Below, one piece after another: positions 4,798-6,988 of a stretch of DNA of 6,988 nucleotides (positions within the stretch are counted from its first letter, which is position 1; every line of letters starts with the position of its first letter). Location: assembly GCA_017536845.1 (NCBI GenBank), contig JAFWCP010000393.1:1-6988 (forward strand), read 5' to 3'. The translations under genes and the position numbers were made by a program. This DNA is from Solobacterium sp. Its GTDB lineage: Bacteria; Bacillota_I; Bacilli_A; Erysipelotrichales; Erysipelotrichaceae. The notes beneath the pieces are model-generated. The model saw only the letters and a list, made by a program, of their open reading frames with translations. It was not told the DNA's origin and ran no database searches.

Positions 4798-6988
4798 CAC
4801 TCATCTCCTTTGTCTGCTGATCTTCAATTGAATAATTCTCATTGCTCTTCTGCCCTCCCTGTTCAATCCGGGGCTGCAGCGTTTCTGTAAAGTACTCTTC
4901 GGTCAGGGGCTTGTCATAGTCCCAGTCGATGACCTGGATGTGATGGGCCTTGCAGCGGCGGCGTTTTCTGGCGTCACGTTCTTTGTTCCGCCGGTTTCCT
5001 TCTTCGCCGCCGAAGAATTCCACCGGTTCATAGTGCTGCTTCCCCTGATATTCGATGGCCGTATTCCGGGATGGGATGAAGATGTCCAGACGCTGCAGGT
5101 CGAGGAAATCCGGCTGGTACTGGAATTTCGCGTCCGGATAGTATTTCAGGACGATGGCATAAGCTGCCTGTTCGGATTTCCATTTGGGATTGGTCTTCCC
5201 CCGGGCAATCAGATGCTCATAGATTTCATCATTCTTTTTCCGGATGCTCTTATGGTAGTCCTGCAGAAGTTTTTTCAGTTCCGGTTCCTGGATGGAACGG
5301 AGGCTGCGGTATTCTTCTTTATAGCAGTTGACCAGGTACATGCGCTCTTCAATCATGGCAATGCGGTGATGGGCAAGCAGGAACTGAACCACCGGTTCTT
5401 CCTTCATGGCATCGTATTGGGTGTACAGGGTTCCCAGGGACATGCCCAGCATTTCGATGAACGGATAGTCCTTTGCGGCAATCCGGATCCGGTACTCATC
5501 GTTGCCAAGTGCTTCAGGTTCACAATACAGCCCGGCAAGATAATGTTCGATATCCCCGCGTCTGCCGTTGGGCCAGTGATAACGGTATTCCGTTTTCCTT
5601 CCCCTGATCGGAAGAATCCAGTATCCCTCTTCCTTTGCCTGCCTGACCAGGTCATCAATTTCCTCATGCAGGGTTTTGAGGATTTCTCTTTTCTTCTTCT
5701 CCCGGATGTTTTCTTTTTCCCGATGGCTGTACTTCTCATCGCTTTCCATCAGTTCCTGTTCTCTGGCAAAAACAGCGCTGTCGGTTTTCATGCCGGCAAA
5801 GCGGCTGAACTGGTCCATATAATCGTCAAAGCCTGCCAGATTCAGGAAGGCCTGAACCCTTTCTGCCTGGGGGTCTTTTTTCGCTTCCAGCATACGGCGT
5901 ACGTTGGCGGCTGTGGGTTCTATGTCATACGGCCATACAACCACCCGGACGCCGTTTTCTTCACAGAGCTTCATTTTCTTCCGGTCAAGCTCCCATCTGT
6001 GCAGCAGTGCTTCTTCACCGCCGAAAAAGTTCACCTTGCGGTAATGCTGGATGCCCTGGTATTCAATGCCTCTGCGCAGGGATGGAATATACATATCCAG
6101 GCTCTGCAGATTCAGCCATTCCGGCCTGAACTGGTACAGGGTATCCGGATATTTCTTTCGAAGGATCTGAAACAGGGAGAGTTCATGTTTCCATCTGGGC
6201 TTGATGATGCCCTGTTCGGTCAGTTCCGTGCGGATCCTCGTCCTTGCCAGCTTCCAGTCGGTTCTGCAGCCGTCCTTTTCTTCATACATGGCAAGGTCGT
6301 CATACCACCACTCAAACACCGGCATTACATAACGGACCAGGTTCTCAAAGAATTCCAGTTCGCTGACAAAGTAGCCGTTGGCAATGATGTCCTTGATGTT
6401 CCTTCTGACCATCACGGTTTTAACCGGGTTCCAGCAGTATGGCAAAGCCCCCTGGTAGACAGCAGTGCGGTCAGGAAGATAAGGCGAGCGCAGGACAGTA
6501 TCATTTTCCTGCAGGTGGGTCTGGTACCACTGCAAAGAATAATCATAAAGGCTGTAGCCGCCGAAGAAATCCTGAGATCCGCCGCTGTAGAGCAGATGGA
6601 ACATCAACAGCACGTCATCCAGATTTTCCTTGTCAAACACCGCCAGGTAATGAAGCTTTTCCTCATTGGGGAACAGGTTCTGAATCGGCCGGAAAACCTT
6701 TGCCCTGCGGCAGACTTCGGTCACGACGAAAAACTGTGACGAGAAGCTTTCCGGGAACAGGAAGCAGGCATCCTGATCCGTATCAAACTCTTCAAACTGT
6801 TTCATGAATGCCCTGACATGGGGATTGATTTCCATCGGGCCGGACTGTTCTAAAAGCTTCATGGTTTCATACCGGTACGGCAGATCATGCAGGGAAAGCT
6901 GGATCAGGAATTTTTCATAACCGTTTTCAATATACTCCTCCCTGACGTCTTCGAATCCCTCACGGTATTTTTCATGTTCTTCCAGCAA
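4766..6988 (-). CDS. Large protein with two tandem Vsr/EDxHD-like nuclease domains (5' end outside window)
   Basis: At least 740 residues are encoded. The first visible codon is TTG at the window edge and the frame is still open there, so the true start is probably upstream. Residues 1-250 are an unrecognised globular region rich in aromatic residues. Residues 251-355 and 588-692 are two copies of one domain that align without gaps, about 45 of 105 residues identical by hand count. Each has PxWKxE, a helix ending YPD, QxxPxxLxLQxLDxxIPS, IEYQGxQHY, FFGGEE and a final acidic position before a basic stretch. Candidate catalytic residues are E269/D298/E309/H315/D335 and E606/D635/E646/H652/D672, with identical spacing. 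This order resembles the EDxHD core of Vsr-like and I-Bth0305I-type endonucleases. A highly charged, probably coiled-coil linker (about 405-455) and an unrecognised region (456-587) separate them. There are no membrane segments. Its last 32 bp overlap the isomerase start. A DNA-cleaving role is inferred; the biological role is unknown. Confidence 0.85.
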   Translation of the reverse strand: MLEEHEKYREGFEDVREEYIENGYEKFLIQLSLHDLPYRYETMKLLEQSGPMEINPHVRAFMKQFEEFDTDQDACFLFPESFSSQFFVVTEVCRRAKVFRPIQNLFPNEEKLHYLAVFDKENLDDVLLMFHLLYSGGSQDFFGGYSLYDYSLQWYQTHLQENDTVLRSPYLPDRTAVYQGALPYCWNPVKTVMVRRNIKDIIANGYFVSELEFFENLVRYVMPVFEWWYDDLAMYEEKDGCRTDWKLARTRIRTELTEQGIIKPRWKHELSLFQILRKKYPDTLYQFRPEWLNLQSLDMYIPSLRRGIEYQGIQHYRKVNFFGGEEALLHRWELDRKKMKLCEENGVRVVVWPYDIEPTAANVRRMLEAKKDPQAERVQAFLNLAGFDDYMDQFSRFAGMKTDSAVFAREQELMESDEKYSHREKENIREKKKREILKTLHEEIDDLVRQAKEEGYWILPIRGRKTEYRYHWPNGRRGDIEHYLAGLYCEPEALGNDEYRIRIAAKDYPFIEMLGMSLGTLYTQYDAMKEEPVVQFLLAHHRIAMIEERMYLVNCYKEEYRSLRSIQEPELKKLLQDYHKSIRKKNDEIYEHLIARGKTNPKWKSEQAAYAIVLKYYPDAKFQYQPDFLDLQRLDIFIPSRNTAIEYQGKQHYEPVEFFGGEEGNRRNKERDARKRRRCKAHHIQVIDWDYDKPLTEEYFTETLQPRIEQGGQKSNENYSIEDQQTKEMSDDPIRHADID
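4805..4810 (-). promoter_or_regulatory. Ribosome binding site of the isomerase inside the nuclease gene
   Basis: AAGGAG (minus strand 4810-4805) lies within the last 15 codons of the nuclease gene and decides the isomerase start: ATG 4797 is seven bases away, whereas GTG 4800 is only four. The 32-bp overlap of the two reading frames suggests translational coupling in a single transcript. Confidence 0.75.
4913..5227 (-). repeat. Second copy of the duplicated nuclease-like domain (protein residues 588-692)
   Basis: This is a 105-codon internal repeat matching codons 251-355 of the same protein (5924-6238) with a constant offset of 337 residues. All five candidate active-site positions are kept here (E606, D635, E646, H652, D672). 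The region after the last Asp is more basic (RDARKRRR) than in copy one (LDRKKMKL), which may reflect DNA binding. Confidence 0.85.
5924..6238 (-). repeat. First copy of the duplicated nuclease-like domain (protein residues 251-355)
   Basis: This partner of the repeat at 4913-5227 carries IEYQGIQHY and FFGGEE, with E269, D298, E309, H315 and D335 all present, so neither copy looks catalytically dead. The protein identity (about 43 percent) implies an old duplication rather than a recent DNA-level repeat. Confidence 0.85.

Noticed and set aside
4940..6739. Open frame of about 600 codons on the plus strand opposite the nuclease gene
   Set aside because: It is the antisense of a coding region whose minus-strand product has an internal repeat with conserved motifs. 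The plus-strand translation is a hydrophobic, phenylalanine-rich shadow with no recognisable domain.
1..6988. CRISPR array, tRNA, insertion sequence or toxin-antitoxin pair
   Set aside because: I looked for spaced direct repeats, cloverleaf-type sequences, terminal inverted repeats, transposase motifs and small overlapping gene pairs, and saw none.

Overview
Every supportable gene lies on the minus strand, so the window reads from position 6988 down to 1. Moderate GC content, strong AAGGAG-type ribosome binding sites, TATAAT -10 boxes, lipoprotein signal peptides and a cysteine phytase like those of Selenomonas and Mitsuokella suggest a gut or rumen Firmicute (Bacillota). This is an inference; no rRNA or marker gene is present. 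No tRNA, rRNA, CRISPR array, insertion sequence or phage gene was seen.

Layout in order of transcription. (1) 6988-4766: a large protein whose 5' end is cut by the window edge. It carries two copies of a Vsr/EDxHD-like nuclease domain, exactly 337 residues apart and aligned without a gap. (2) 4797-3965: a xylose-isomerase-like TIM-barrel gene, started from an RBS inside the end of gene 1 and broken by a 5-bp tandem duplication. (3) 3863-2850: a cysteine phytase (PTP-like inositol polyphosphatase) lipoprotein gene with three separate lesions. (4) 2849-2346: a stretch without an intact gene. It holds frame-disrupted coding-like sequence, a strong hairpin terminator (about 2485-2532) with a second inverted repeat beside it, and the promoter of the next gene. 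(5) 2345-1461: an intact ten-helix EamA/DMT transporter with its own extended -10 promoter. (6) 1195-689: an intact PfpI/DJ-1 family protein with its own -10 box. (7) 585-172: a small uncharacterised protein. (8) 136-1: the start of a small lipoprotein, 35 bp after gene 7 and probably co-transcribed with it.

Two themes stand out. The first is the duplicated nuclease-like protein, which is the best candidate for an undescribed activity, possibly in defence or mobile DNA. The second is local gene decay: two adjacent catabolic genes, phytase and sugar (possibly inositol-type) isomerase, are both broken while all flanking genes are open. The lesions include a nonsense codon and a 5-bp tandem duplication, neither of which is a typical single-base sequencing error. 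The right half therefore appears to be degenerating accessory sequence and the left half ordinary maintained genes.
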